This document shows positions 55,127 to 64,000 of a stretch of DNA of 64,000 nucleotides, one piece after another. The notes under the pieces are model-generated. The model saw only the letters and a list, made by a program, of their open reading frames with translations, did no database searches and was not told the origin of the DNA. The stretch is from Ramlibacter lithotrophicus (GTDB taxonomy: Bacteria > Pseudomonadota > Gammaproteobacteria > Burkholderiales > Burkholderiaceae_C). The position numbers and the translations under genes were made by a program. The stretch is taken from contig NZ_VTOX01000006.1 in the NCBI RefSeq assembly GCF_012184415.1, positions 124,001 to 188,000 on the forward strand. The letters are read 5' to 3'. Each line of letters starts with the position of its first letter. The stretch's first letter is position 1.

Positions 55127-55467
55127 ACGCCGACCGAGCCACCGCCATGGACGACGCCCCGGCCCGGATCTCGCTGGCCGGCAGCATGACCATCTACGAG
55201 GCGCCCGCGCAGAAAGCCCAGCTGCTGGCAGCGCTGGCCGGCGCCGCCGCACTCGACCTCGACCTCGCCCAGGTCGACGAGGCGGACACGGCGGGACTGC
55301 AACTGCTCCTGCTGCTCAGGCGCGAAGGCGCCCGGGCCGGCAAGCCGGTGCGCGTGCTGGGCCTCGGCCCCGCCCTCCTCGACGTGCTGGACCGCTACGG
55401 GCTGGGCACCGCCTTCGCCGATCCCTCGCCGCGGCGTGCCGATGGCGCAGCCGGAGGACAACCATGA
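55123..55467 (+). CDS. STAS-domain (anti-sigma-factor-antagonist/MlaB-like) protein
   Basis: 114 residues. The STAS fold is recognisable (ISLAGSMTIYEAPAQKAQLLAAL; ALDLDLAQVDEADTAGLQLLLLL; VRVLGLGPALLDVLDRYGL). The position phosphorylated on Ser in SpoIIAA-type proteins reads DTAGL, giving a possible phospho-Thr at ~56. STAS proteins in chemotaxis clusters are uncommon. It overlaps the regulator before it and the cheA after it, so all three should be made together. Which kinase, if any, acts on it is unknown. Confidence 0.83.
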   Translation: MNADRATAMDDAPARISLAGSMTIYEAPAQKAQLLAALAGAAALDLDLAQVDEADTAGLQLLLLLRREGARAGKPVRVLGLGPALLDVLDRYGLGTAFADPSPRRADGAAGGQP

Positions 55468-57611
55468 CCCACGAAACAGCCGCACCGCACACCTTCATCG
55501 TGGAAAGCCGTGAACTGCTGCGCGACATGGAAGCCGCGCTGCTGACGCTGGAGCAGTCGCCCGCCGACCGGGAGGCGATCAGCGCGGTGTTCCGTGCGAT
55601 GCACACGATCAAGGGATCCTCCGGCGTGTTCGGCTTCGACGTCATCGTCGAATTCACCCACGCGATGGAGAGCGTGGTCGAGGAAATCCGCGCCGGACGG
55701 CTGGCCGTCGACGACGTGCTGGTGGCGTTGCTCCTCACCTGCGGCGACCACGTGGCGGCGCTGATCGACTGCCTCGAGCCGCCGGACCGGCTCGAGCGGC
55801 TGGAGGCCGCCCGGGGCGCCGGCGCCGACCTGCTGCAGCAGCTCGGGTGCTACGTCGCGGTCGACGGCGCGGCGCCGCGGTCGATCGCGCGCACTGGCGC
55901 GAACCTGTCGCCACCGGAAGGCGGCTGTGCCGGCGGCGGCGCGTGGCATGTCTCGGCGCGTTTCGATCCGGACGTGCTGCGGCACGGCATGGATCCCCTG
56001 TCGTTCCTGCGCTACCTGGCCACGCTGGGCGAAGTCAGGTCGGTTGCCTGCCTGTGGGATGCCATGCCGGACGCAACGGCGATGGATCCGCAAGCCTGCT
56101 ACGTCGGGTTCGAGCTCCAGCTGGCCGGCGAGCTCGAACGCGACGCGGTGGAGGATGCGTTCGAATTCGTGCGCGAGGACAGCAGCATCGTCGTCCTGCC
56201 GCCGCTGGCCCCGCTGGCCAGCTGGGCCGGACTGCTGCGCGAACGCGGCGAAGGCGAGCGGCTCGAAGCGGCGCTGGTGGCGAGCGGCGCGCTCACCCCG
56301 CTCGAACTGGAGCAGGTGCTCGCGCTGCAGCGGCGCGATCGCGCAACGCAGCCGGCCGCCGCGCCGGCGGCCGCGTCCGCGCCGGGAAAGATTCCTTCGC
56401 GGGCGGCCGCCGAAGCGCGCTCGGTGCGCGTGCACGCCGGCAAGCTGGACGCCCTGATCGACCTGGTCGGCGAACTCGTGATCGCCAGCGCCGGCGTGAG
56501 CCTGGGCGCCCGGCGCACGGTGGACGGCGAACTGCGCGAAGCCACCGCCAGCATGACCCGGCTGGTCGAGGAAGTGCGCGACGCGGCGCTGTCCCTGCGC
56601 ATGGTGCCGATCCGCGAGACCTTCAACCGGTTCAACCGCGTCGTGCACGACCTCGGACGCGAGCTGGGCAAGGACGCCGAGCTGGTGATCAGCGGGGCCG
56701 ACACCGAGCTGGACAAGTCGCTGGTCGAGAAACTGAGCGATCCGCTGATGCACCTGGTGCGCAACGCGCTGGACCACGGCATCGAATCGCCCGGACAGCG
56801 GCTGCTGCGCGGCAAGCCGGCGTGCGGCCGCGTCCAGCTGCACGCGTACCACGAGACCGGCAGCATCGTCGTCGAGGTCGTCGACGACGGCGGCGGGCTG
56901 GACCGCGATCGCATCCTGGCGCGCGCGCAGGACGCGGGCCTGGTCCAGCCGGGACAGACGCTCGCCGACCGCGACGTGTACCAGTTGATCATGGAGCCGG
57001 GCTTCTCGACCGCGGATACGGTCACCAGCGTGTCCGGCCGCGGCATCGGCATGGACGTCGTGCGCCGCAACATCGAGAGCCTGCGCGGGACCATCCACAT
57101 CGACAGCGTCGCCGCGCAAGGCACCGCCATCGCGCTGCGGGTGCCGCTGACGCTGGCCATCATCGACGGCTTCCTGGTCGATGTCGGCCGCTCCACCTAC
57201 GTCATCCCGCTCAAGATGGTCGTCGAGTGCCTCGAGCTGCCGCCCCAAGACCGGGCGCGGGTGCGCGAGAGCGGCTACGTCAACCTCCGCGGCGAAGTGC
57301 TGCCGCTGCTGCGGCTGCGCGACGTCTTCGATGTCGCCGGCGACGCCGGCAAGCGCGAGAACGTCGTCGTCGTGAACTACGGCGACCAGCGGGCGGGCTT
57401 CGTCGTCGACGCGCTGCTCGGCGAGTTCCAGACCGTGATCAAGCCGCTCGGGCGGCTCTTCGACGGACTCGCGGGCATCAGCGGCTCCACGATCCTGGGC
57501 AGCGGCGAGGTGGCGCTGATCCTCGATGTGCCGGGGCTGGTGCAGCGGGCGACCCAGGCGGGCGGTCCGCGCCAGTCGCAGGCAACCGCCTCGACTGTCG
57601 AAAGGGGATGA
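55464..57611 (+). CDS. cheA: Chemotaxis histidine kinase CheA (cluster 2)
   Basis: 715 residues; the start overlaps the STAS stop. P1 Hpt: [16 protein letters not shown] with phospho-His ~47. A middle region of ~150 residues ([41 protein letters not shown]) replaces the usual P2. P3 ([21 protein letters not shown]), P4 ([36 protein letters not shown]) and P5 follow. This architecture is shared with CheAs of alternative chemosensory systems. It is distinct from the cluster 1 CheA in sequence. Confidence 0.92.
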   Translation: MTHETAAPHTFIVESRELLRDMEAALLTLEQSPADREAISAVFRAMHTIKGSSGVFGFDVIVEFTHAMESVVEEIRAGRLAVDDVLVALLLTCGDHVAALIDCLEPPDRLERLEAARGAGADLLQQLGCYVAVDGAAPRSIARTGANLSPPEGGCAGGGAWHVSARFDPDVLRHGMDPLSFLRYLATLGEVRSVACLWDAMPDATAMDPQACYVGFELQLAGELERDAVEDAFEFVREDSSIVVLPPLAPLASWAGLLRERGEGERLEAALVASGALTPLELEQVLALQRRDRATQPAAAPAAASAPGKIPSRAAAEARSVRVHAGKLDALIDLVGELVIASAGVSLGARRTVDGELREATASMTRLVEEVRDAALSLRMVPIRETFNRFNRVVHDLGRELGKDAELVISGADTELDKSLVEKLSDPLMHLVRNALDHGIESPGQRLLRGKPACGRVQLHAYHETGSIVVEVVDDGGGLDRDRILARAQDAGLVQPGQTLADRDVYQLIMEPGFSTADTVTSVSGRGIGMDVVRRNIESLRGTIHIDSVAAQGTAIALRVPLTLAIIDGFLVDVGRSTYVIPLKMVVECLELPPQDRARVRESGYVNLRGEVLPLLRLRDVFDVAGDAGKRENVVVVNYGDQRAGFVVDALLGEFQTVIKPLGRLFDGLAGISGSTILGSGEVALILDVPGLVQRATQAGGPRQSQATASTVERG

Positions 57612-57621
57612 GGGGGTCGAA

Positions 57622-59268
57622 ATGAAGATGAGTCTGAAAGCCAAGTTTCTTGGGTTCGCCCTGGCCATCCTCGCCACCGTGGGGATCGTGGCGGCGGGCG
57701 CCTTGTTCATCGCGAATACGCTCAACGGCACCTTCGCCGCCTATGCGTCCAGCAGCAGCGCCGTGCAGCGCCAGCTGAAAGTCGACATGGAGCATGAGGG
57801 CATCCTCGCCTACGTGTACCTCGCGGTGGCAGGCGCCCACGCGCAGGACGCGGCCCGGCTGAAGGAGGCGCGCGTCGAGCTCGACGAGCACGTGGGTGCA
57901 GTTCGCAGGCACCTCAAGGAGGCCGCGGGCGACGGAACCACCGAGGCCAGCCGGCACGCCGCCGCGAAGCTCGAGCCGGGGTTGGCGGCCTATGGCGACA
58001 GTGCCTTCGCCGTGCTGGCGGCGGCGCAGAAGGATGCGGCCGCCGCGGAAGCAGCCCTTCCCGCCTTCGTGCAGCGGTTCAAGGCGCTGGAAGTGGAACT
58101 GGCCCAGTCCGCCGAGCAGATCCAGAAGCAAGCGGACGATGCGCTCGCCGCCGGCACCTCGGCCGCGCAGCGTTCGACCGTCGCCCTGCTGATCGTCGCC
58201 GCGGTGGCGGCCCTGGCCGCCACCGCCTTGTGCTTCCTGCTGGCACGGACGATCCTGCGCCAGCTCGGCGGCGACCCCAGCTATGCGGCCGACGTGGTCC
58301 GCGCCGTGTCGCAGGGCGACCTGACCGTGGACGTGGCCACCGGCCGGGACGATCGCGGCAGCCTCCTGTTCGCCATGCGCGGCATGGTCGAGCGTCTCTC
58401 GCAGGTGATCGGCGAGGTTCGCAGCGGCGCGGGCAACCTGTCCTCGGCGTCCGAGCAGGTCAACGCGACGGCCCAGTCGCTGAGCCAGGCCTCCAGCGAG
58501 CAGGCCGCCAGCGTCGAGGAGACCAGCGCCTCGGTCGAGCAGATGACCGCCTCGATCACCCAGAACGGCGAGAACGCCAAGGTCACCGATGCGATGGCCG
58601 TGCAGGCGTCCCAGCGCGCGGCCGAGGGCGGCCAGGCCGTGCAGCAGACGGTCCAGGCGATGAAGGACATCGCCAAGAGGATCGGGATCATCGACGACAT
58701 CGCCTACCAGACCAACCTGCTGGCGCTCAACGCCGCGATCGAGGCGGCACGCGCCGGCGAACATGGCCGGGGCTTCGCCGTGGTCGCCGGCGAGGTGCGC
58801 AAGCTGGCCGAGCGCAGCCAGGTGGCCGCGCAGGAGATCGGCGAGATGGCCGCCGGCTCGGTGGCCGTGGCCGAGAAGGCCGGCCAGTTCCTGGCCGAGA
58901 TCGTGCCGGCGACCAGGAAGACCTCCGATCTGGTGCAGGAGATCGCCGCCGCCTCGCAGGAGCAGTCCTCCAGCGTCGCGCAGATCAACACCTCGATGAC
59001 GCAGCTGGCGCAGATCACGCAGCAGAACGCGTCCTCCTCCGAGGAGCTGGCGGCCACCGCCGAGGAAATGAGCTCGCAGGCCATCAACCTGCAGGAAGTC
59101 GTCGCGTTCTTCAAGACGCAAGCACGCGACGCGCCGGCCGCGCCGCCGGCCACGCCTGCCGCAGCCCGCACCGCGGGCGCCCAGCCGGCGCTGCCAGTCC
59201 TGACGCACCTGGCCGGCCAGCTGTCGCCGGCCGTGGTGCAGGACCGCGACTCGTTCGTGAAGTTCTAG
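57622..59268 (+). CDS. Methyl-accepting chemotaxis protein A (cluster 2)
   Basis: 548 residues from the ATG at 57622. TM1 ~8-30, a helical periplasmic domain of ~150 residues, TM2 ~190-212, then HAMP-like linker. The signalling domain has [37 protein letters not shown] and ends in DRDSFVKF. From base 58384 to the stop it is almost identical in DNA to the MCP at 61162, whereas the sensor halves are unrelated. It lacks an xWxxF tail. Confidence 0.92.
   Translation: MKMSLKAKFLGFALAILATVGIVAAGALFIANTLNGTFAAYASSSSAVQRQLKVDMEHEGILAYVYLAVAGAHAQDAARLKEARVELDEHVGAVRRHLKEAAGDGTTEASRHAAAKLEPGLAAYGDSAFAVLAAAQKDAAAAEAALPAFVQRFKALEVELAQSAEQIQKQADDALAAGTSAAQRSTVALLIVAAVAALAATALCFLLARTILRQLGGDPSYAADVVRAVSQGDLTVDVATGRDDRGSLLFAMRGMVERLSQVIGEVRSGAGNLSSASEQVNATAQSLSQASSEQAASVEETSASVEQMTASITQNGENAKVTDAMAVQASQRAAEGGQAVQQTVQAMKDIAKRIGIIDDIAYQTNLLALNAAIEAARAGEHGRGFAVVAGEVRKLAERSQVAAQEIGEMAAGSVAVAEKAGQFLAEIVPATRKTSDLVQEIAAASQEQSSSVAQINTSMTQLAQITQQNASSSEELAATAEEMSSQAINLQEVVAFFKTQARDAPAAPPATPAAARTAGAQPALPVLTHLAGQLSPAVVQDRDSFVKF
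58384..59268 (+). repeat. 885-bp near-identical repeat, copy 1 (MCP A signalling half)
   Basis: Repeats at 61942-62826 with the same length. I count only about four mismatches by eye, two silent and two changing adjacent residues near the C-terminus (TP to RA). The match begins in the HAMP/signalling junction and ends at the stop codon. Confidence 0.9.
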
Positions 59269-59284
59269 GGAAGGGAGCAACGCA

Positions 59285-59806
59285 ATGAGCCCGTTTGCGA
59301 AATTCGTCCTTCGAACTCGTGTTGCGGCGGCAGGCGCATTGGTCTTCGCGGCGGCCGCCCTGGTCGCGGTGGTCATCGAACCGCCAGCCGCCCTCCCCGG
59401 CGCAGCGGTGATCGGCGCCCAGCAGGGAAAGACGCTCGCCGACCTCGGCGCCCCGCTGATCGACACGCGCTCCCCGAGCGAATTCGCCCGCGAGCACATC
59501 CCCGGCGCCACTAGCCTGCCTCATGGCGCGGACCGCACCCAGCAAGGCGGCGAGCAAGCGGCGGCGTACGGCGTCGACCTGGCGCAGGTGGCGGCCGGGA
59601 AGGACTCGCCGCTGGTCTTCTACTGCGGCGCGAGCGAGTGCTGGACCAGTTACGAGGCGGCGCGGCTGGCGGTGCAGGCCGGCTACCGGCAGGTCCACTG
59701 GCTGCGCGGAGGGCTCGCGGCCTGGCGCGCCCGCGACTACCCGACGACTTTCGCCGCCCCCACGAGGAGAAGCGATCGTGAACCTTCAGAGATGGCTCAG
59801 CGCTGA
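59285..59806 (+). CDS. Exported/membrane-anchored rhodanese-like protein
   Basis: 173 residues. An N-terminal hydrophobic helix (AAAGALVFAAAALVAVVI) anchors or exports it. The rhodanese domain has LIDTRSPSEFAREHIPGA and an active loop VFYCGASECWTS with Cys at the first loop position and a second Cys four residues later. The end is YRQVHWLRGGLAAWRA. It may handle sulfane sulfur or sense redox state in the periplasm. It lies inside the chemotaxis cluster, directly after the first MCP. Confidence 0.85.
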   Translation: MSPFAKFVLRTRVAAAGALVFAAAALVAVVIEPPAALPGAAVIGAQQGKTLADLGAPLIDTRSPSEFAREHIPGATSLPHGADRTQQGGEQAAAYGVDLAQVAAGKDSPLVFYCGASECWTSYEAARLAVQAGYRQVHWLRGGLAAWRARDYPTTFAAPTRRSDREPSEMAQR

Positions 59807-59996
59807 ACACGCGCCGTGGCCGGTCCGCCCCGGTCTGTTGTCGCGCCGCCTGGCTGCGGGCGCATCGGCGGGGCAGGTGCTGATACCGGCGCCCGGCTCC
59901 GCCCGCCTGCGCGCCGAGCCGACCTGCTGCGCCACGGTGCTGGGCGAGCTGCCGCGGCTGCTCGCGCACTCCGCCGCCTCGTTCGTCAGGTCATGA
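59778..59996 (+). CDS. Small ORF overlapping the rhodanese 3' end
   Basis: 72 residues from a GTG at 59778 with GAGGAG eight bases upstream, overlapping the rhodanese C-terminus by 29 bases. The product begins MNLQRWLSAEHAPWPVRPG and has CC in its second half, with no TM helix. The ribosome site is good but I recognise no family, and the Arg/Ala-rich composition leaves chance possible. Confidence 0.4.
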   Translation: MNLQRWLSAEHAPWPVRPGLLSRRLAAGASAGQVLIPAPGSARLRAEPTCCATVLGELPRLLAHSAASFVRS

Positions 59997-60054
59997 CAAG
60001 GGGCATGCACCCGGAACCGATCGACAGAGTTTTCAACCCACCGAAGGAGATCCC

Positions 60055-60537
60055 ATGAGACCCGTCAACGCCATCAGGAATGTGTTCGCGCTGGTCGTGA
60101 TGTTCGCTGTCGCGGCATTCGCGCTGCAGGCGCGGGCGCAGGACCACAGCCGCGGCAGTCCGGCCGAAGCGCAGGCCATGGTCAAGAAGGCCATCGAGTT
60201 CTACCAGAAGAACGGCAGGGAGAAGGCCCTTGCCGAATTCGTGAAGAAGCCGGGCCCGTTCGTCGACCGTGACCTGTACGTGACCGTCTACACGCTGCAG
60301 GGCGACTCGCTGGCGCACATCAACCCGAAGATGGTCGGCAAGAACATGATGGAACTGCGCGACGGCGACGGCAAGTACCACATCCGCGAGCGGATGGAAT
60401 CGGCCGCCAAGGGCACGTCGGGCTGGCAGGACTTCAAGTTCTTCAATCCGGTCAACAAGCAGATCGAACCCAAGCAGATGTACTGGGAGAAGCACGACAA
60501 CCTCGTCTTCGCCGCGGGCGCCTACAAGCCCCTCTGA
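60055..60537 (+). CDS. Secreted single-Cache-domain protein, copy 1
   Basis: 160 residues, AAGGAGA upstream. Signal peptide ends near ALQARAQD. The mature protein is one sCache_2-like domain: [59 protein letters not shown] and [10 protein letters not shown]. There is no second TM and no output domain. Cache domains normally form the periplasmic part of receptors; here the ligand domain is free. It is likely to bind a small carboxylate or amine and present it to a nearby MCP. Confidence 0.85.
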   Translation: MRPVNAIRNVFALVVMFAVAAFALQARAQDHSRGSPAEAQAMVKKAIEFYQKNGREKALAEFVKKPGPFVDRDLYVTVYTLQGDSLAHINPKMVGKNMMELRDGDGKYHIRERMESAAKGTSGWQDFKFFNPVNKQIEPKQMYWEKHDNLVFAAGAYKPL

Positions 60538-60611
60538 TCGTCGCGCGTACACCGGCGACAGCACCCGATGGGAACGCTGTCCTCCCAACCACCAACCGAA
60601 GGAGATATCCA

Positions 60612-61094
60612 ATGAGAACCGTCAACGCCATCCGGAACGTGCTCGCGCTGGTCGCGATGCTCGCGGTCGCGGCATTCGCGCTGCAAGCGCAGGCCCAGGA
60701 CCCCAGCCGCGGCAGTCCGGCCGAAGCGCAGGCCATGGTCAAGAAAGCGCTCGAGTTCTACCAGAAGAACGGCAGGGAGAAGGCCCTCGCCGAATTCATG
60801 AAGAAACCCGGGCCGTTCGTCGAACGTGACCTGTACGTGACCGTCTACACGCTGCAGGGCGACTCGCTGGCGCACATCAATCCGAAGATGGTGGGCAAGA
60901 ACATGATGGATCTGCGCGATCCGGACGGCAAGTTCCTGATCAAGGAGCGGATGGATGCGGCCGCACGAGGCAGCTCCGGCTGGCAGGACTACAAGTTCTT
61001 CAATCCCGTGAGCAAGAAGATCGAGCCCAAGCAGATGTACTGGGAGAAGCACGACAACCTCGTCTTCGCCGCAGGCGCCTACAAACCCCTCTGA
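60612..61094 (+). CDS. Secreted single-Cache-domain protein, copy 2
   Basis: 160 residues, the same architecture as the preceding gene and ~86% identical to it (about 22 substitutions by eye). Most changes lie in the signal peptide and in the stretch after KNMM ([21 protein letters not shown]), which in Cache domains forms part of the ligand pocket. This suggests duplication with altered specificity. The RBS (AAGGAGA) and N-terminus are shared with copy 1. It precedes an MCP. Confidence 0.85.
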   Translation: MRTVNAIRNVLALVAMLAVAAFALQAQAQDPSRGSPAEAQAMVKKALEFYQKNGREKALAEFMKKPGPFVERDLYVTVYTLQGDSLAHINPKMVGKNMMDLRDPDGKFLIKERMDAAARGSSGWQDYKFFNPVSKKIEPKQMYWEKHDNLVFAAGAYKPL

Positions 61095-61161
61095 TCGTCG
61101 TGCGCGACGCCGGCGGCAGCGCACCACGGTGCCCGCCGGCCGCGGCCCAGGAGACATATCC

Positions 61162-62826
61162 ATGCAGTTACGTTTTCTCAAGATCGGCACGCGGCTGGGC
61201 GTCGGTTTCGGCGCCGTCCTCGCGCTGATGACCGCCGTCGCGCTGACCGGCAGCTATTTCCAGAACCAGAGCCGCGAGGACCTGGCCGCCTCCCTCGGCG
61301 CCGCGTCGGCAAAGGAGGCGCTGGTATCGAAGATGAAGTTCCTGATGCTCGAGCAGTCGGCCGCGATGCGCAACATCGGCCTGCACTCCGAGGTCAAGGC
61401 CATGAACCAGGAGGCGGATCGGGCACGCGAGCTGGGAAAGAAATACCACGAGCCCCTGCAGCGACTGGAGAAGTTCGACCTCACCCCGGCGGAGAAGCAG
61501 CTGCTGGCGGAGATCGACAGGATGGACGACGAGCTGGAGAAGCCGCTGAGCGCCGCCTTCTCGCTCTCGACCGGCCTGCGCACCGAAGAAGCCGCGCAGG
61601 TCATCGTGAAGGAGATCGATCCGGTCGTGCAACGCATCGTGTCGGGACTCGACCGCCTCGCCGAGCTGCAGACCCGCGACAGCGAGGGCGCGATCGCCGC
61701 GGCACGGCTGCGCGGCGACCAGGTGGTGAAGCTGCTCACCGCGGTCGTGGCCGTCGTCCTCGTGGCGGCTGCGTGCCTGGCGTATGTCGTGACGCGCAGC
61801 ATCACGGTGCCGATCTCGAAGGCGGTCCGGATTTCGCAGCGGGTCGCCGCCGGCGATCTCGCCGCCGACGACGTCGACGGGAAGATCTCCGCGGATGCGG
61901 GCCGGGACGAGGTCGGCCAATTGCTCGTCGCGATGGACGCCATGGTCGAGCGTCTCTCGCAGGTGATCGGCGAGGTGCGCAGCGGCGCGGGCAACCTGTC
62001 CTCGGCGTCCGAGCAGGTCAACGCGACGGCCCAGTCGCTGAGCCAGGCCTCCAGCGAGCAGGCCGCCAGCGTCGAGGAGACCAGCGCCTCGGTCGAGCAG
62101 ATGACCGCCTCGATCACCCAGAACGGCGAGAACGCCAAGGTCACCGACGCGATGGCCGTGCAGGCGTCCCAGCGCGCGGCCGAGGGCGGCCAGGCCGTGC
62201 AGCAGACGGTCCAGGCGATGAAGGACATCGCCAAGAGGATCGGGATCATCGACGACATCGCCTACCAGACCAACCTGCTGGCGCTCAACGCCGCGATCGA
62301 GGCGGCACGCGCCGGCGAACATGGCCGGGGCTTCGCCGTGGTCGCCGGCGAGGTGCGCAAGCTGGCCGAGCGCAGCCAGGTGGCCGCGCAGGAGATCGGC
62401 GAGATGGCCGCCGGCTCGGTGGCCGTGGCCGAGAAGGCCGGCCAGTTCCTGGCCGAGATCGTGCCGGCGACCAGGAAGACCTCCGATCTGGTGCAGGAGA
62501 TCGCCGCCGCCTCGCAGGAGCAGTCCTCCAGCGTCGCGCAGATCAACACCTCGATGACGCAGCTGGCGCAGATCACGCAGCAGAACGCGTCCTCCTCCGA
62601 GGAGCTGGCGGCCACCGCCGAGGAAATGAGCTCGCAGGCCATCAACCTGCAGGAAGTCGTCGCGTTCTTCAAGACGCAAGCACGCGACGCGCCGGCCGCG
62701 CCGCCGGCCAGGGCTGCCGCAGCCCGCACCGCGGGCGCCCAGCCGGCGCTGCCAGTCCTGACGCACCTGGCCGGCCAGCTGTCGCCGGCCGTGGTGCAGG
62801 ACCGCGACTCGTTCGTGAAGTTCTAG
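61162..62826 (+). CDS. Methyl-accepting chemotaxis protein B (cluster 2), 4HB type
   Basis: 554 residues, ATG behind AGGAGA. TM1 at ~10-33, a four-helix-bundle (4HB_MCP-like) periplasmic domain to ~190, TM2 ~195-215, HAMP ([23 protein letters not shown]). From base 61942 the signalling half is almost the same as in MCP A and ends DRDSFVKF. It has no Cache domain, unlike the two free Cache proteins just upstream, so these may be its ligand carriers. Confidence 0.92.
   Translation: MQLRFLKIGTRLGVGFGAVLALMTAVALTGSYFQNQSREDLAASLGAASAKEALVSKMKFLMLEQSAAMRNIGLHSEVKAMNQEADRARELGKKYHEPLQRLEKFDLTPAEKQLLAEIDRMDDELEKPLSAAFSLSTGLRTEEAAQVIVKEIDPVVQRIVSGLDRLAELQTRDSEGAIAAARLRGDQVVKLLTAVVAVVLVAAACLAYVVTRSITVPISKAVRISQRVAAGDLAADDVDGKISADAGRDEVGQLLVAMDAMVERLSQVIGEVRSGAGNLSSASEQVNATAQSLSQASSEQAASVEETSASVEQMTASITQNGENAKVTDAMAVQASQRAAEGGQAVQQTVQAMKDIAKRIGIIDDIAYQTNLLALNAAIEAARAGEHGRGFAVVAGEVRKLAERSQVAAQEIGEMAAGSVAVAEKAGQFLAEIVPATRKTSDLVQEIAAASQEQSSSVAQINTSMTQLAQITQQNASSSEELAATAEEMSSQAINLQEVVAFFKTQARDAPAAPPARAAAARTAGAQPALPVLTHLAGQLSPAVVQDRDSFVKF
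61942..62826 (+). repeat. 885-bp near-identical repeat, copy 2 (MCP B signalling half)
   Basis: Second copy of the repeat at 58384-59268, direct orientation, ~2.7 kb apart. Silent sites are also conserved, which points to recent copying or gene conversion. Confidence 0.9.
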
Positions 62827-62847
62827 TGCATTTCGAAGGAGACGACC

Positions 62848-64000
62848 GTGAAGCCGCCCGCGACGCTGACCATCCGGCACAAGCTGTACCTCCTTGGCGC
62901 GGTCTGCTTCGCCTGCGCGGTCTCGCTGGGCGTCGCCGCGATCCTGTTTGCCGGCGAGGTGGAGCGCGGCTGGCGCATCCTCGGCGAAGGGCGCGCGCTG
63001 ACCGCGGAGGCGGGCGCCCTGCAGGCTTCGGCGAACCGGTTCCGCAACTTCGCAGCGGCCGTGGCCCTGGCCGGCGGCGTGGCATCCATGACCATCGTCG
63101 TGCTGATCTACGCCTCCCTCATGGGCGGACTGCGGCGCGCGCTGCTGGCCGCCCGGGCGATGGCGCACGGCGACTTCGTGTCGCCGGTCGAGGTCGGCGC
63201 CCGCGACGAGATGGGCCTGCTGCTGCGAGCGCTGCGGGGGGTGCGCGACGGCTTCGTGCAGGCGATCGGCGAGGTGCGGGCCAGCGCCGACGCCCTCGGC
63301 GCCGCCTCGGCCGAGATCGGCACGGCGGCGGGCTCCCTCAGCCGGGAAGCGGCGCAGCAGGCGGCCGGCGTAGCCGCAACCACCGCCTCGGTGCAGGAGA
63401 TCACGGCCTCGATCGTGCGCAATGGCGAGAACGCGCAAGTGACCGACCGCGTGGCCATCGCCTGCGCCATGCAGGCGGCGGACGGCGGCGCGGCCGTGGA
63501 CGGGACGCTCGCCGCGATGAAGCAGATCGCCGCCCGGATCGGCATCGTCGACGAGATCGCCTACCAGACCAACCTGCTGGCGCTCAACGCCGCCATCGAG
63601 GCCGCGCGCGCCGGCGAGCAGGGCAAGGGCTTTGCCGTCGTTGCCGGCGAAGTGCGCAAGCTGGCCGAACGCAGCCAGTTCGCGGCGCGGGAGATCGGCG
63701 AGCTGGCGGGCAATTCGCTGGCGGTGGCCGACAAGGCCGGGCAGTTGCTCTCCGACATGGTGCCGGCCATCCAGAAGACGTCGCACCTCGTGCGGGAGAT
63801 CGCCGCGGCCTCACAGGCGCAGTCGCTCGGCGTCGGGCAGATCAACGACACCATGGGCCGGCTGAACGGAACGACGCAGCGCAATGCCGCGTCGTCGCAG
63901 CAGCTGGCGACCATCGCGCAGGCGATGAGCGGGCACGTCGAAGTGCTGCAGCGCCTGGTGGGAATGTTCCGCGTGCCGGCGCTGCAGGGCTCGACCGCCG
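62848..64000 (+). CDS. Methyl-accepting chemotaxis protein C (cluster 2), cut by window end
   Basis: GTG start behind GAAGGAGA; the frame is open to the last base, so the C-terminus is missing. Two TM helices (~12-34 and ~72-95) enclose only ~35 periplasmic residues, too few for a ligand domain. A HAMP-like linker and a signalling domain ([37 protein letters not shown]) follow. This copy is clearly diverged from the nearly identical pair upstream. Confidence 0.88.
   Translation, partial: MKPPATLTIRHKLYLLGAVCFACAVSLGVAAILFAGEVERGWRILGEGRALTAEAGALQASANRFRNFAAAVALAGGVASMTIVVLIYASLMGGLRRALLAARAMAHGDFVSPVEVGARDEMGLLLRALRGVRDGFVQAIGEVRASADALGAASAEIGTAAGSLSREAAQQAAGVAATTASVQEITASIVRNGENAQVTDRVAIACAMQAADGGAAVDGTLAAMKQIAARIGIVDEIAYQTNLLALNAAIEAARAGEQGKGFAVVAGEVRKLAERSQFAAREIGELAGNSLAVADKAGQLLSDMVPAIQKTSHLVREIAAASQAQSLGVGQINDTMGRLNGTTQRNAASSQQLATIAQAMSGHVEVLQRLVGMFRVPALQGSTA

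Noticed and set aside
58384..62826. Insertion sequence or transposon as the cause of the 885-bp repeat
   Set aside because: No terminal inverted repeats or transposase, and both copies lie within intact MCP frames ending at the stop codon; gene conversion fits better.

Overview
The window is strongly GC-rich with dense, often overlapping genes and ATG/GTG/TTG starts preceded by Shine-Dalgarno sequences. Gene content (EttA, RhlE with an RG-rich tail, a DUF1631 protein, a TAXI-type TRAP protein with a C-terminal anchor, CheD/CheB/CheR chemotaxis genes, copper genes of the multicopper oxidase/TolC type) points to a betaproteobacterium, probably Burkholderiales and perhaps Comamonadaceae (Ramlibacter/Variovorax-like). 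That placement is inference from gene style only. No rRNA, tRNA, CRISPR array, insertion sequence or prophage was recognised.

Region 1 (1-13.5 kb) is mixed housekeeping: a PAP2 phosphatase (cut by the window edge), a DUF488 protein, a K+ channel with a C-terminal zinc ribbon, an enolase-superfamily enzyme, a thioredoxin-reductase-like flavoprotein, a DUF2269/SDR-DoxX membrane pair, a two-gene KaiC-like ATPase/hybrid kinase operon, an acyl-CoA ligase, a glycerophosphodiesterase, a methyltransferase and a small membrane-anchored stress protein.

Region 2 (13.6-24.2 kb) is a copper-handling island. A plus-strand operon encodes small metal-protein candidates, a TolC-type lipoprotein, a Tat-exported multicopper oxidase, a cupredoxin, a DUF411 protein, a CusF-like protein and a CusR/CusS two-component system. 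Convergent to it lie a DUF2933 protein and a CopA-type P1B ATPase behind a near-perfect CusR/CopR-type box, and a DUF305 membrane protein. Region 3 (24.4-32.1 kb) is a complete tetrathionate respiration locus: ttrB (Fe-S), ttrC (NrfD-type) and ttrA (molybdopterin), with convergent ttrS/ttrR. A DUF326 copper-storage-like protein lies just beyond it.

Region 4 (32.6-41.5 kb) holds a P1-family peptidase, a TAXI protein, a small conserved-looking ORF, ettA with a clear terminator, a DUF1631 protein and rhlE with a structured leader.

Region 5 (41.6-64 kb) is a large chemotaxis-type signalling island built as two divergent clusters around a roughly 330-bp intergenic region. The minus cluster reads Ser/Thr kinase with a degenerate cyclase domain, second Ser/Thr kinase, response regulator, CheY, CheA, unknown protein, CheW, MCP, CheR, CheD, CheB. 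The plus cluster reads short MCP-like protein, CheY, STAS protein, second CheA, MCP, rhodanese, small ORF, two tandem secreted Cache proteins, MCP, MCP (cut by the window end). Combining two CheAs, two Ser/Thr kinases, a STAS protein and free periplasmic Cache proteins is the most unusual feature here. Two of the MCP genes also share an almost identical 885-bp signalling half.
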